Positions 16,517 through 24,105 of a stretch of DNA of 64,000 nucleotides are shown here, one piece after another; within the stretch, counting starts at the first letter, position 1; each line of letters starts with the position of its first letter. The DNA comes from Streptomyces griseoincarnatus (GTDB taxonomy: Bacteria; Actinomycetota; Actinomycetes; Streptomycetales; Streptomycetaceae): the NCBI GenBank assembly GCA_014649575.1, contig BMTH01000010.1, positions 186,001-250,000 of the forward strand, written 5' to 3'. Position numbers and translations under genes: made by a program. A model generated the notes under the pieces. That model saw only the letters and a list, made by a program, of their open reading frames with translations. It was not told the origin of the DNA and ran no database searches.

Positions 16517-17425
16517 GTGAACGAACGAGACAACAGCATCCGCAAGGACGACCGCTCCGTCACCGTGATCGGGCTCGGCCCGATGGGGCAGGCCATGACC
16601 CGTACGCTCCTCGCCGCCGGCCACCCGGTCACCGTCTGGAACCGCACCGCCGCCCGGGCCGACGGCGTCGTCGCCGACGGAGCGACTCCCGCGGCGACAC
16701 CGAAGGAGGCGGCCGAGGCGAGTGACCTCGTGATCCTCAGCCTCACCGACTACCGTGCGATGTACGACATCCTCGGCGGAGCCACCTCCTCGCTCGCCGG
16801 CCGGACCCTGGTCAATCTGAGCTCCGACACTCCCGACCGCTCGCGGGAGGCGGCCGCCTGGGCGGAGGGTCACGGCGCCGCCTTCCTGACCGGAGGCGTC
16901 ATGGTCCCCGCGCCGATGGTCGGCACGGAGGCGGCCTTCGTCTACTACAGCGGCCGGGAACGCGTGCTGGAGAGCCACCGGGCCGCGCTGGCGCCGCTGG
17001 GGACGCCGAAGTATCTGGGCGGGGACCCGGGTCTCGCCCAGATGATGTACCAGGCCCAGCTCGCGGTGTTCCTCACCACCCTGTCCGGGCTGATGCAGGC
17101 CACCGCGATGCTGGGCTCCGCGGGGATGACGGCCGGGGAAGCGCTGCCGGAGCTGCTCTCCTCCGCCGACTCCGTCGGCGACATCCTGCGGGCCGGTGAG
17201 GAGAACCCCGGCACCGCGCTCGACGACGGCGAGCATCCCGGCGATCTCAGCACGGTCACCATGATGGGCGCCACGTCCGACCACATCGTCGAGACCAGCA
17301 GGTCGCTCGGTCTCGACCTCGCGCTCCCCCTGGCCGTGCAGGGGCACTACCGGCGCGCGATCGAGAACGGGCACGGCGGTGACAACTGGACCCGCATCAT
17401 CGACAGCATCCGGGGTCCGCGCTGA
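16517..17425 (+). CDS. NADPH-dependent oxidoreductase, imine-reductase-like (beta-HAD family)
   Basis: 302 residues from GTG at 16517, directly behind GGAGG; in-frame codons further upstream belong to the neighbouring gene region. The N-terminal Rossmann domain has VTVIGLGPMGQAMTRTLLAAGHPVTVWNRTAARAD, with NR/T residues typical of NADPH use. The helical C-terminal dimerisation domain contains GGVMVPAPMVG, YYSGRERVLESHRAALAPLG and HPGDLSTVTMMGATSDHIVETSRSLGLDLALP, close to bacterial imine reductases. The catalytic side chain could not be assigned with confidence. It is divergent from an HxlR regulator, so it is probably an inducible detoxification or secondary-metabolism enzyme. Confidence 0.82.
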   Translation: MNERDNSIRKDDRSVTVIGLGPMGQAMTRTLLAAGHPVTVWNRTAARADGVVADGATPAATPKEAAEASDLVILSLTDYRAMYDILGGATSSLAGRTLVNLSSDTPDRSREAAAWAEGHGAAFLTGGVMVPAPMVGTEAAFVYYSGRERVLESHRAALAPLGTPKYLGGDPGLAQMMYQAQLAVFLTTLSGLMQATAMLGSAGMTAGEALPELLSSADSVGDILRAGEENPGTALDDGEHPGDLSTVTMMGATSDHIVETSRSLGLDLALPLAVQGHYRRAIENGHGGDNWTRIIDSIRGPR

Positions 17426-17431
17426 TCCCGT

Positions 17432-17490
17432 GCAACGAATCGCCGCGACCGGCCCTCGACGCGCAACGATCGGCGCGCCGGTGCGCAACG
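17432..17490. promoter_or_regulatory. Phased GCAACG operator array upstream of davA
   Basis: GCAACG copies begin at 17432, 17463 and 17484, spaced 31 and 21 bp (three and two helical turns). A candidate promoter, TTGTCC-N18-TACCTT, lies at 17499-17528, so the array is just upstream of -35. The stretch GCGCAACGATC followed 21 bp later by GTGCGCAA is nearly the same as at 9669-9695 ahead of the amino-acid permease, suggesting the same regulator. Confidence 0.5.
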
Positions 17491-17572
17491 GCTTCTTCTT
17501 GTCCGGCGCGGGCGGGCGACCGTACCTTCATGAGTGACCCCTGAACCCCCGCCTGCCCGGTGAGGATCACGC

Positions 17573-18361
17573 ATGCGCACCGCCCTGTTCCAGAGCTCCG
17601 GCCACCCCGGCCACGTCGTCGAGAACCTCAAGGTTCTCGACGCCGCGGCCGCCCGCGCGGCCGCGGCGGGCGCGGACCTGCTGGTGACATCCGAGCTCTT
17701 CCTCACCGGCTACGCCATCGGCGACGACCTCGGCCGCCTCGCCGAGCCCGCCGACGGCGACGCGGCGGACGCGGTCGCGGAGACCGCCGCCCGGCACGGT
17801 CTCGCCGTCGCCTACGGCTACCCCGAGCGGGCCGGCGGCACGGTGTACAACTCCGTCCAGCTCGTCGCCCCCGACGGCGCCCGTCTCGCGAACTACCGCA
17901 AGACCCACCTCTACGGCTGCTTCGAGCACGACCACTTCACCCCGGCCGGGCACACCGTCGTGCAGGCCGAGCTGAACGGCCTCACCGTCGGCCTGATGAT
18001 CTGCTACGACGTGGAGTTCCCGGAGAACGTCCGCGCCCACGCCCTCGCCGGCACCGACCTGCTGCTGGTGCCCACGGCCCAGCTGCACCCGTACCAGTTC
18101 GTCGCCGAGTCCGTCGTTCCGGTGCGCGCCTTCGAGAGCCAGATGTACATCGCGTACGTCAACCGGGTCGGTCCGGAGGGCGAGTTCGAGTTCGTGGGGC
18201 TGTCCACGCTGGCCGGGCCCGACGGGGTCGCCCGCGCCCGCGCCGGCCGGGCCGAGGAACTGCTCCTCGCCGACGTCGACCCGGTGCTTCTCGCCGCGTC
18301 CCGCGAGGCCAACCCGTATCTGCGGGACCGCCGGCCGCCCCTCTACGGGTCCCTCGTCTGA
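17573..18361 (+). CDS. davA: Carbon-nitrogen hydrolase, probable 5-aminovaleramidase (DavA-like)
   Basis: 262 residues, the length of Pseudomonas DavA. Nitrilase-superfamily fold with the full catalytic triad: Glu41 in TSELFLTGY, Lys110 in YRKTHLYG and Cys144 in MICYDVEFPE. It should hydrolyse an omega-amino amide to the acid plus ammonia. The gene 38 bp downstream encodes a flavin amino-acid 2-monooxygenase very like DavB, which makes 5-aminovaleramide from lysine; together they form the aminovalerate route of lysine breakdown. The substrate is inferred from this pairing. Start ATG at 17573 follows GTGAGGA. Confidence 0.8.
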   Translation: MRTALFQSSGHPGHVVENLKVLDAAAARAAAAGADLLVTSELFLTGYAIGDDLGRLAEPADGDAADAVAETAARHGLAVAYGYPERAGGTVYNSVQLVAPDGARLANYRKTHLYGCFEHDHFTPAGHTVVQAELNGLTVGLMICYDVEFPENVRAHALAGTDLLLVPTAQLHPYQFVAESVVPVRAFESQMYIAYVNRVGPEGEFEFVGLSTLAGPDGVARARAGRAEELLLADVDPVLLAASREANPYLRDRRPPLYGSLV

Positions 18362-18399
18362 TCCTCCCCGGTTCCACCACTGCAAGGAGTCCCCACCCC

Positions 18400-20112
18400 A
18401 TGACGTCCACGGTGCCCAACGCCGTCGAGCACGCCGACGAGCAGCAGCCGCCGATCACCATGTTCGGCCCTGACTTCCCGTACGCGTACGACGACTTCCT
18501 GGCCCACCCCGCCGGGATCGGGCAGGTGCCGGCCACCGAGCACGGCACCGAGGTCGCCGTCATCGGCGGTGGGCTGTCTGGGATCGTCGCCGCCTACGAG
18601 CTGATGAAGATGGGGCTCAAGCCGGTCGTGTACGAGGCCGACCGGATCGGCGGGCGGCTGCGGACCGTAGGGTTCGACGGGTGCGACCCGTCGCTGACGG
18701 CGGAGATGGGCGCCATGCGGTTCCCGCCGTCCTCCACGGCGCTCCAGCACTACATCGACCTGGTGGGACTGGAGACCCGGCCCTTCCCGAACCCGCTGGC
18801 CGAGACGACCCCTTCGACCGTCGTCGATCTGAAGGGCGAGTCGCACTACGCGGAGACGATGGCCGATCTGCCGCAGGTCTACCGCGACGTGGCCGACGCC
18901 TGGGCGCGGTGCCTGGAGGAGGGGGCCGATTTCTCCGGCATGAACCGGGCCCTGCGCGAGCGGGACGTGCCGCGGATCCGCGAGATCTGGTCGCGGCTGG
19001 TGGAGAAGCTCGACAACCAGACCTTCTACGGGTTCCTGTGCGACTCGGAGGCCTTCAGGTCCTTCCGGCACCGGGAGATCTTCGGGCAGGTCGGGTTCGG
19101 GACCGGGGGATGGGACACCGACTTCCCGAACTCCATCCTGGAGATCCTGCGGGTCGTCTACACCGAGGCCGACGACCACCACCGCGGGATCGTCGGCGGG
19201 TCGCAGCAGCTCCCGCTCCGGCTGTGGGAGCGGGAGCCCGGGAAGATCGTCCACTGGCCGTACGGAACCTCGCTGAAGTCGCTGCACGTGAACGGGGAAC
19301 CGCGGCCCGCCGTGACGCGGCTCGGCCGGACCGCCGGCAACGGGATCACCGTCACGGACGCGCGCGGTGACATCCGTACGTACCGGGCGGCCGTCTTCAC
19401 CGCGCAGTCCTGGATGCTGCTGTCGAAGATCGACTGCGACGACTCGCTCTTCCCCATCGACCACTGGACCGCCATCGAGCGCACCCACTACATGGAGAGC
19501 TCCAAGCTCTTCGTGCCCGTGGACCGGCCGTTCTGGCTGGACAAGGCCGTCGACGACAGGGGGAATCCGACCGGGCGGGACGTCATGTCGATGACGCTCA
19601 CCGACCGCATGACCCGCGGCACCTACCTGCTGGACAACGGCCCGGACAAGCCGGCGGTCATCTGCCTGTCCTACACCTGGTGCGACGACAGCCTGAAGTG
19701 GCTGCCGCTGTCCGCCAACGAGCGGATGGAGGTCATGCTGAAGTCGCTCGGCGAGATCTATCCGAAGGTCGACATCCGGAAGCACATCATCGGCAACCCG
19801 GTGACCGTCTCCTGGGAGAACGAGCCCTACTTCATGGGCGCGTTCAAGGCCAACCTGCCGGGCCACTACCGCTACCAGCGGCGGCTGTTCACCCACTTCA
19901 TGCAGGACCGGCTGCCGGAGGACAAGCGTGGCATCTTCCTCGCCGGCGACGACATCTCGTGGACGGCGGGCTGGGCCGAGGGCGCCGTGCAGACCGCGCT
20001 CAACGCGGTGTGGGGCGTGATGCACCAGCTCGGAGGCGCCACCGACCCGACCAACCCGGGCCCGGGCGACCTGTACGACGAGATCGCGCCCGTCGAACTC
20101 CCGGAGGACTGA
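18400..20112 (+). CDS. davB: Flavin monooxygenase, probable L-lysine 2-monooxygenase (DavB-like)
   Basis: 570 residues. Flavin amine-oxidase fold: FAD Rossmann motif EVAVIGGGLSGIVAAYELMK at about 50-70, then YEADRIGGRLRT and EMGAMRFP, and the C-terminal FAD segment GIFLAGDDISWTAGWAEGAV. The N-terminal lead ITMFGPDFPYAYDDFLAHPAG and internal blocks (FGQVGFGTGGWDTDFPNS, MESSKLFVPVDRPFW, GTYLLDNGPDKPAVICLSY) closely match, from memory, lysine 2-monooxygenase of Pseudomonas putida. That enzyme decarboxylates lysine oxidatively to 5-aminovaleramide. ATG at 18400 has AAGGAG 11 nt upstream. Co-transcribed with davA. Related tryptophan or phenylalanine oxidases are the alternatives. Confidence 0.8.
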   Translation: MTSTVPNAVEHADEQQPPITMFGPDFPYAYDDFLAHPAGIGQVPATEHGTEVAVIGGGLSGIVAAYELMKMGLKPVVYEADRIGGRLRTVGFDGCDPSLTAEMGAMRFPPSSTALQHYIDLVGLETRPFPNPLAETTPSTVVDLKGESHYAETMADLPQVYRDVADAWARCLEEGADFSGMNRALRERDVPRIREIWSRLVEKLDNQTFYGFLCDSEAFRSFRHREIFGQVGFGTGGWDTDFPNSILEILRVVYTEADDHHRGIVGGSQQLPLRLWEREPGKIVHWPYGTSLKSLHVNGEPRPAVTRLGRTAGNGITVTDARGDIRTYRAAVFTAQSWMLLSKIDCDDSLFPIDHWTAIERTHYMESSKLFVPVDRPFWLDKAVDDRGNPTGRDVMSMTLTDRMTRGTYLLDNGPDKPAVICLSYTWCDDSLKWLPLSANERMEVMLKSLGEIYPKVDIRKHIIGNPVTVSWENEPYFMGAFKANLPGHYRYQRRLFTHFMQDRLPEDKRGIFLAGDDISWTAGWAEGAVQTALNAVWGVMHQLGGATDPTNPGPGDLYDEIAPVELPED

Positions 20113-20114
20113 GG

Positions 20115-20801
20115 TCAGTCGGGCAGCGGGGTGAGCAGCATGCGGCCCGCGAACCCCACCGCGGTGTCCAGCCGTTCGGTGAACTCCGCCGCCACGTCGG
20201 GCAGCCGGCGCAGCGCCCACAGGGCGCGCGCCGCCGTCCAGGCCGCGTCGCGGGCGCGGTCCAGGCTCCACGCGCCGAGCAGATGGGTCAGCGGGTCGGC
20301 GATCCTCAGGAACTCGGGGCCGGGCACCAGCTCGTCGCGGATGCGCTCCTCCAGCGACAGGAGGAGTTCACCCACGGCTTCGAACTCGTCCTCCAGGTCG
20401 GCGGGTTCGCAGCCGAGCGTACGGCAGGTGTCCACCACGGCCAGCGCGAGGTCGTGCCCGATGTGCGCGTTGATGCCCGCCAGCGCGAACTGCACCGGAC
20501 GTACGCCGGGATGGCGGCGGAACTGGAACAGCGGACGCCAGCAGGCGGGGGGACGACGGCCGTCCGCCGCCGCGTCGACGGCCGCGAGGTAGTACTCCGC
20601 GAAGCGGACGTCCAGGGTGATCACCGCCCGGGTGTCGGGGAACAGACCGGTGTCGATGCGGCGGTCCACGGCCCGGGTCACGGCCAGGTAGACACGGTTG
20701 AAGACCGCGACCCCGTCCCGCGCCGGCAGGGCCGCGTCGAGGGCGCTCAGACGGGCGACGACCCCGTCGACCGGGGTGAGGACTTGTTCGCATTGCGCCA
20801 T
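20115..20801 (-). CDS. DUF5995 family protein
   Basis: 228 residues, all-helical in appearance, matching the actinobacterial DUF5995 family as I remember it: FNRVYLAVTRAVDRRID, ITLDVRFAEYYLAAVD, WRPLFQFRRHPGVRPVQFALAGINAHIGHDLALAVVDTC and DFE-rich helices. The conserved GINAHI(G/N)HDL(A)LAV segment with its histidines suggests a metal or substrate site, but no activity is known to me. The stop lies 3 bp from the davB stop (convergent), and the start is 32 bp from a divergent GH6 gene. Confidence 0.75.
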   Translation of the reverse strand: MAQCEQVLTPVDGVVARLSALDAALPARDGVAVFNRVYLAVTRAVDRRIDTGLFPDTRAVITLDVRFAEYYLAAVDAAADGRRPPACWRPLFQFRRHPGVRPVQFALAGINAHIGHDLALAVVDTCRTLGCEPADLEDEFEAVGELLLSLEERIRDELVPGPEFLRIADPLTHLLGAWSLDRARDAAWTAARALWALRRLPDVAAEFTERLDTAVGFAGRMLLTPLPD

Positions 20802-20833
20802 GAGCGCAGGGTGACACCTCTAGTCTGGCTCCC

Positions 20834-22087
20834 GTGGCGGCGGGCCCGGCGCTTCCCCGGAACGGGGGAACGCGCCCGCCGTGGGGGAGGGGGAAGCACA
20901 AGGTGGCAGGCTCGCGTGCCCGCAGACTCTCGGCGCGCCGTGCGGACCGCCGGCGCGCCGCACGGAGGGCCACGATGGTCGCGGCGGCCTCGATCGTGGT
21001 CGCGGCGGGCACCGTGTCCGGGGTGATCTGCGCGACGGGGGAGGGGCCGGACGCATCGGAGGCCAGGCCCGTGCCGTCCGCGTCGCCCCGTCCAGTTCCG
21101 CTGCCCGCTGTGCCCTCGGCCTCCCCTTCGGCCACTTCGGCCACCGTGTCCGCGTCGCCGTCCGTCAGGCCGAGGCGGTCGAGTGCGTCGGCTTCCGAGT
21201 CGCCGCAGGCGAAGAAGACCACGGTTTCCGCGCGGCTCTACCGTCACCCCGCCTCCCGCGTGATCGACTGGGTGCGGGCGCATCCCGGCGACCCGCGCCG
21301 CCCGGTCATCGAGTCACGCATCGCCGACCAGCCGGCGGCCGTGTGGTTCGCGGACTGGTCGCCGGACACCGTCACCGCGCGGGTGAGGGCGGTGACGTCT
21401 GGCGGGGCCGCCGAGGGGCGGGTGCCCGTCGTCGTGCCGTACGCGATCCCCGGGCGGGACTGCGGGGGTCACTCCGAGGGCGGCGCGCCGGACCTCGAGG
21501 CCTACGACGACTGGATCGACCGGTTCGCCGCCGGGCTGGGCAGCGGGGAGGTCGTGGTGATCCTGGAGCCCGACTCGGTCGCGCAGGCCGACTGCCTGTC
21601 CGCCGGGGAGCGGGCCGCGCGGTTCGCCTCGCTGGCCCGCGCCGGGCGGGTGTTCAAGGAGGCCGGCCGCCGCGCCCGCGTCTACTACGACGCCGGACAC
21701 TCCGGCTGGCACTCGCCCGCCAAGCAGGCGGACCTGCTGCGCCGGGCGGGGGCCGCCTCGTCCGCGTCGTCGGACGGCGTCTTCAGCAACGTGTCCAACT
21801 TCCACGGCACGGCCGACGAGATCGCCTACGACCGTGCCGTGCTCGACGCCCTCGGCGGGACGCACCTCGGCGCGGTCATCGACACGAGCCGCAACGGCAA
21901 CGGCGCCCCGGCCGACGGCGAATGGTGCGACCCCGCCGGCCGCACCCTGGGCCGGGCCCCGACGCTCAGCACCGGCGAGCCCCGGATCGACGCCTACCTC
22001 TGGGTGAAGCTGCCCGGCGAGTCCGACGGCTGCAAGGGCGCACCGGGGACGTTCAGCCCGTCGTACGCCTACGACTTGGCGCGCTGA
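20834..22087 (+). CDS. Secreted glycoside hydrolase family 6 (endoglucanase/cellobiohydrolase)
   Basis: 417 residues from GTG 20834 (GTG 20903 with a GGGGGAAG site is the main alternative). A basic head and one membrane or signal segment (ATMVAAASIVVAAGTVSGVICA) are followed by a Ser/Pro/Ala-rich linker to about residue 130, then the GH6 catalytic domain. Signatures: VVPYAIPGRDCG, VVVILEPDSVAQADC (catalytic aspartate), VSNFHGTADEIAYD, VIDTSRNGNG, WCDPAGRTLG and AYLWVKLPGESDGC near the end. It hydrolyses beta-1,4-glucan by inversion. No cellulose-binding domain is present. A TAGTCT hexamer 8 nt before GTG 20834 hints at a leaderless transcript. Confidence 0.88.
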   Translation: MAAGPALPRNGGTRPPWGRGKHKVAGSRARRLSARRADRRRAARRATMVAAASIVVAAGTVSGVICATGEGPDASEARPVPSASPRPVPLPAVPSASPSATSATVSASPSVRPRRSSASASESPQAKKTTVSARLYRHPASRVIDWVRAHPGDPRRPVIESRIADQPAAVWFADWSPDTVTARVRAVTSGGAAEGRVPVVVPYAIPGRDCGGHSEGGAPDLEAYDDWIDRFAAGLGSGEVVVILEPDSVAQADCLSAGERAARFASLARAGRVFKEAGRRARVYYDAGHSGWHSPAKQADLLRRAGAASSASSDGVFSNVSNFHGTADEIAYDRAVLDALGGTHLGAVIDTSRNGNGAPADGEWCDPAGRTLGRAPTLSTGEPRIDAYLWVKLPGESDGCKGAPGTFSPSYAYDLAR

Positions 22088-23472
22088 CCCTCCTCGGAGC
22101 CGCCCGGGTCGTAGGAGGACGTGCCCTCGTCGAGCAGCGGCTCCTGCGTCTTCAGATGGGCGGGCGCGAAGGCGCGCAGCGCGTGGTAGCCGGTGATGAC
22201 GACGACCGTGCCGAGGGCGATGCCGCTGAGCGAGAAGGTGTCGGTGAACTCCATGGAGACGTTGCCGACGCCGATGATGATGCCCGCCGCGGCCGGCACC
22301 AGGTTCAGCGGATTGCGCAGGTCCACCTCGGCGTTGAGCCAGATCTGCGCGCCCAGCAGGCCGATCATGCCGTAGAGGATGACGGTGATGCCGCCCAGCA
22401 CACCGCCGGGGACGGCGGCCACGACCGCGCCGAACTTGGGGCACAGGCCGAACAGCAGGGCGAAGCCGGCGGCGGCCCAGTAGGCGGCGGTGGAGTAGAC
22501 GCGGGTCGCGGCCATCACGCCGATGTTCTCGGAGTAGGTGGTGTTGGGCGGGCCGCCGACCGCGGTGGACAGCATGGAGCCGACGCCGTCGGCGGAGATG
22601 GCCGTGCCGAGCTTGTCGTCCAGGTTGTCGCCGGTCATCTCGCCGACCGCCTTCACATGGCCCGCGTTCTCGGCGATCAGGGCGATGACCACCGGCAGGG
22701 CGACCAGGATCGCCGACCACTCGAAGGACGGCCCGTGGAAGTCGGGCAGGCCGATCCAGTCCGCCCGGCCCACGCCGGACAGGTCAAGACGCCAGTGGTC
22801 GGTCACCTTGCCGCTCGCGTCGGCCGAGTGGATCTGTCCGAAGATCCGGTCCTGCGCCCAGGACAGCACATAGCCGAAGATCAGGCCCAGGAAGATCGCG
22901 ATGCGGGACCAGAAGCCGCGCAGACAGACCACGGACAGTCCGGTGAACAGCATCACGAACAGCGCGGTCCACTGGTCCTGCGGCCAGTACGTCGAGGCGG
23001 TCACCGGCGCCAGGTTGAAGCCGATCAGCATGACCACCGCGCCGGTCACCACGGGCGGCATCGCCGCGTGGATGATCCGCGCGCCGAACTTCCGCACCGC
23101 GAGGCCCACGAGGAACAGCGCGCCGCCCACCACGAACACCGCGCCCGTCACCGTGGCGCTGGAACCGCCGTCCGCCCGGATCACCGCGGCGACGCCGACG
23201 AAGGAGAGCGAGCAGCCCAGGTAGCTCGGCACCCGGCCGCGGGTGGCCAGCAGGAAGACCATGGTGGCGACGCCCGACATCATGATCGCCAGGTTGGGGT
23301 CGAGACCCATGAGCACGGGCGCCACGAAGGACGCGCCGAACATGGCGACCACGTGCTGGGCACCCAGGCCCGCCGTGCGCGGCCAGGAGAGGCGCTCGTC
23401 GGGACGGACCACCGCCCCGGGTGCCGGAGTGCGTCCGTCTCCGTGCAGTTTCCAGCGGACGCCGAGATCCAT
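22069..23472 (-). CDS. NCS2 nucleobase permease (uracil/xanthine type)
   Basis: 467 residues from ATG at 23472 (MDLGVRWKLHGDG); the longer frame to 23556 is unlikely. About 12-14 membrane segments. The NAT signature appears as ENIGVMAATR, and a conserved acidic helix reads VVIALIAENAGHVKAVGEMTGDN, both characteristic of UraA/RutG/xanthine permeases. Predicted role: proton- or sodium-coupled uptake of uracil, xanthine or a related base. Its last 19 bp overlap tail-to-tail with the GH6 gene. Substrate not decided by sequence. It is divergent from a thioesterase gene. Confidence 0.88.
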   Translation of the reverse strand: MDLGVRWKLHGDGRTPAPGAVVRPDERLSWPRTAGLGAQHVVAMFGASFVAPVLMGLDPNLAIMMSGVATMVFLLATRGRVPSYLGCSLSFVGVAAVIRADGGSSATVTGAVFVVGGALFLVGLAVRKFGARIIHAAMPPVVTGAVVMLIGFNLAPVTASTYWPQDQWTALFVMLFTGLSVVCLRGFWSRIAIFLGLIFGYVLSWAQDRIFGQIHSADASGKVTDHWRLDLSGVGRADWIGLPDFHGPSFEWSAILVALPVVIALIAENAGHVKAVGEMTGDNLDDKLGTAISADGVGSMLSTAVGGPPNTTYSENIGVMAATRVYSTAAYWAAAGFALLFGLCPKFGAVVAAVPGGVLGGITVILYGMIGLLGAQIWLNAEVDLRNPLNLVPAAAGIIIGVGNVSMEFTDTFSLSGIALGTVVVITGYHALRAFAPAHLKTQEPLLDEGTSSYDPGGSEEGQRAKS

Positions 23473-23646
23473 GGGTTGTCGCTTTCGTCGTGCGGCCAGC
23501 GTGTCCGCACCATTGTGCGGCCCGGAGAGGAGTGGTTCGCACAGGTGGGCGGGCACCCCGGCCCCTCTGAGCGTCCGCTTAGGATGAGGTCACGCCGTCG
23601 ATCGATGCACACGGCACCGATCCCGTACGTCCCAGGAGCACCACCC

Positions 23647-24105
23647 GTGACCGCCGAAGCCCCGCCCGCGCCCGCCCTCTCCTACGGCCGGCTGATCCCC
23701 GTGACCGTCCACTTCGACGACCTCGACGCACTGGGGCTGCTGCACAACGCCCGCTACCCCCTGCTCGTCGAGCGCGCCTGGGCCGAGCTGTGGCAGGCCA
23801 ACGGCATCACCTTCGACGGCGACTGGGCGGCCGCGGGCGACGCCTGCAACGCGGTCAAGGAGCTGCGCCTCACCTACGAGGCCCCGGTGACCCGGCCCGG
23901 CCTCTACGCCGTCCACCTGTGGCTGGACCGGCTCGGCACCACCGGGCTCACCTACGGCTTCCGGTTCTGCTCGGCGGACGGCGCGGTGACCTACGCCCGG
24001 GGCAGCCGGGTGCTGGTGCGGCTGGACGCCACGACCCTGCGCCCGGCGCCGTGGAGCGAGGGGTTCAGGGGCGCCGCTCGGGAACTGCTGCGTCCGGACG
24101 CGTGA
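23647..24105 (+). CDS. Acyl-CoA thioesterase, hotdog fold (4HBT type)
   Basis: 152 residues from GTG at 23647, with AGGAG about 8 nt upstream; an ATG at 23605 would add 14 residues. Hotdog fold of the 4-hydroxybenzoyl-CoA thioesterase branch: VTVHFDDLDALGLLHNARYPLLVERAWAELW, where the Asp of FDDLD is the usual catalytic residue, then ACNAVKELRLTYEAPV. It should release free acid from an acyl-CoA in the cytoplasm. Its last 41 bp overlap the 3' end of the convergent MFS gene. Substrate unknown. Confidence 0.85.
   Translation: MTAEAPPAPALSYGRLIPVTVHFDDLDALGLLHNARYPLLVERAWAELWQANGITFDGDWAAAGDACNAVKELRLTYEAPVTRPGLYAVHLWLDRLGTTGLTYGFRFCSADGAVTYARGSRVLVRLDATTLRPAPWSEGFRGAARELLRPDA

Noticed and set aside
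20881..24105. 1074-residue plus-strand frame through GH6, the permease and thioesterase genes
   Set aside because: Only the last 152 residues (from 23647) are real, the thioesterase. The rest is out of frame with GH6 and antisense to the permease.
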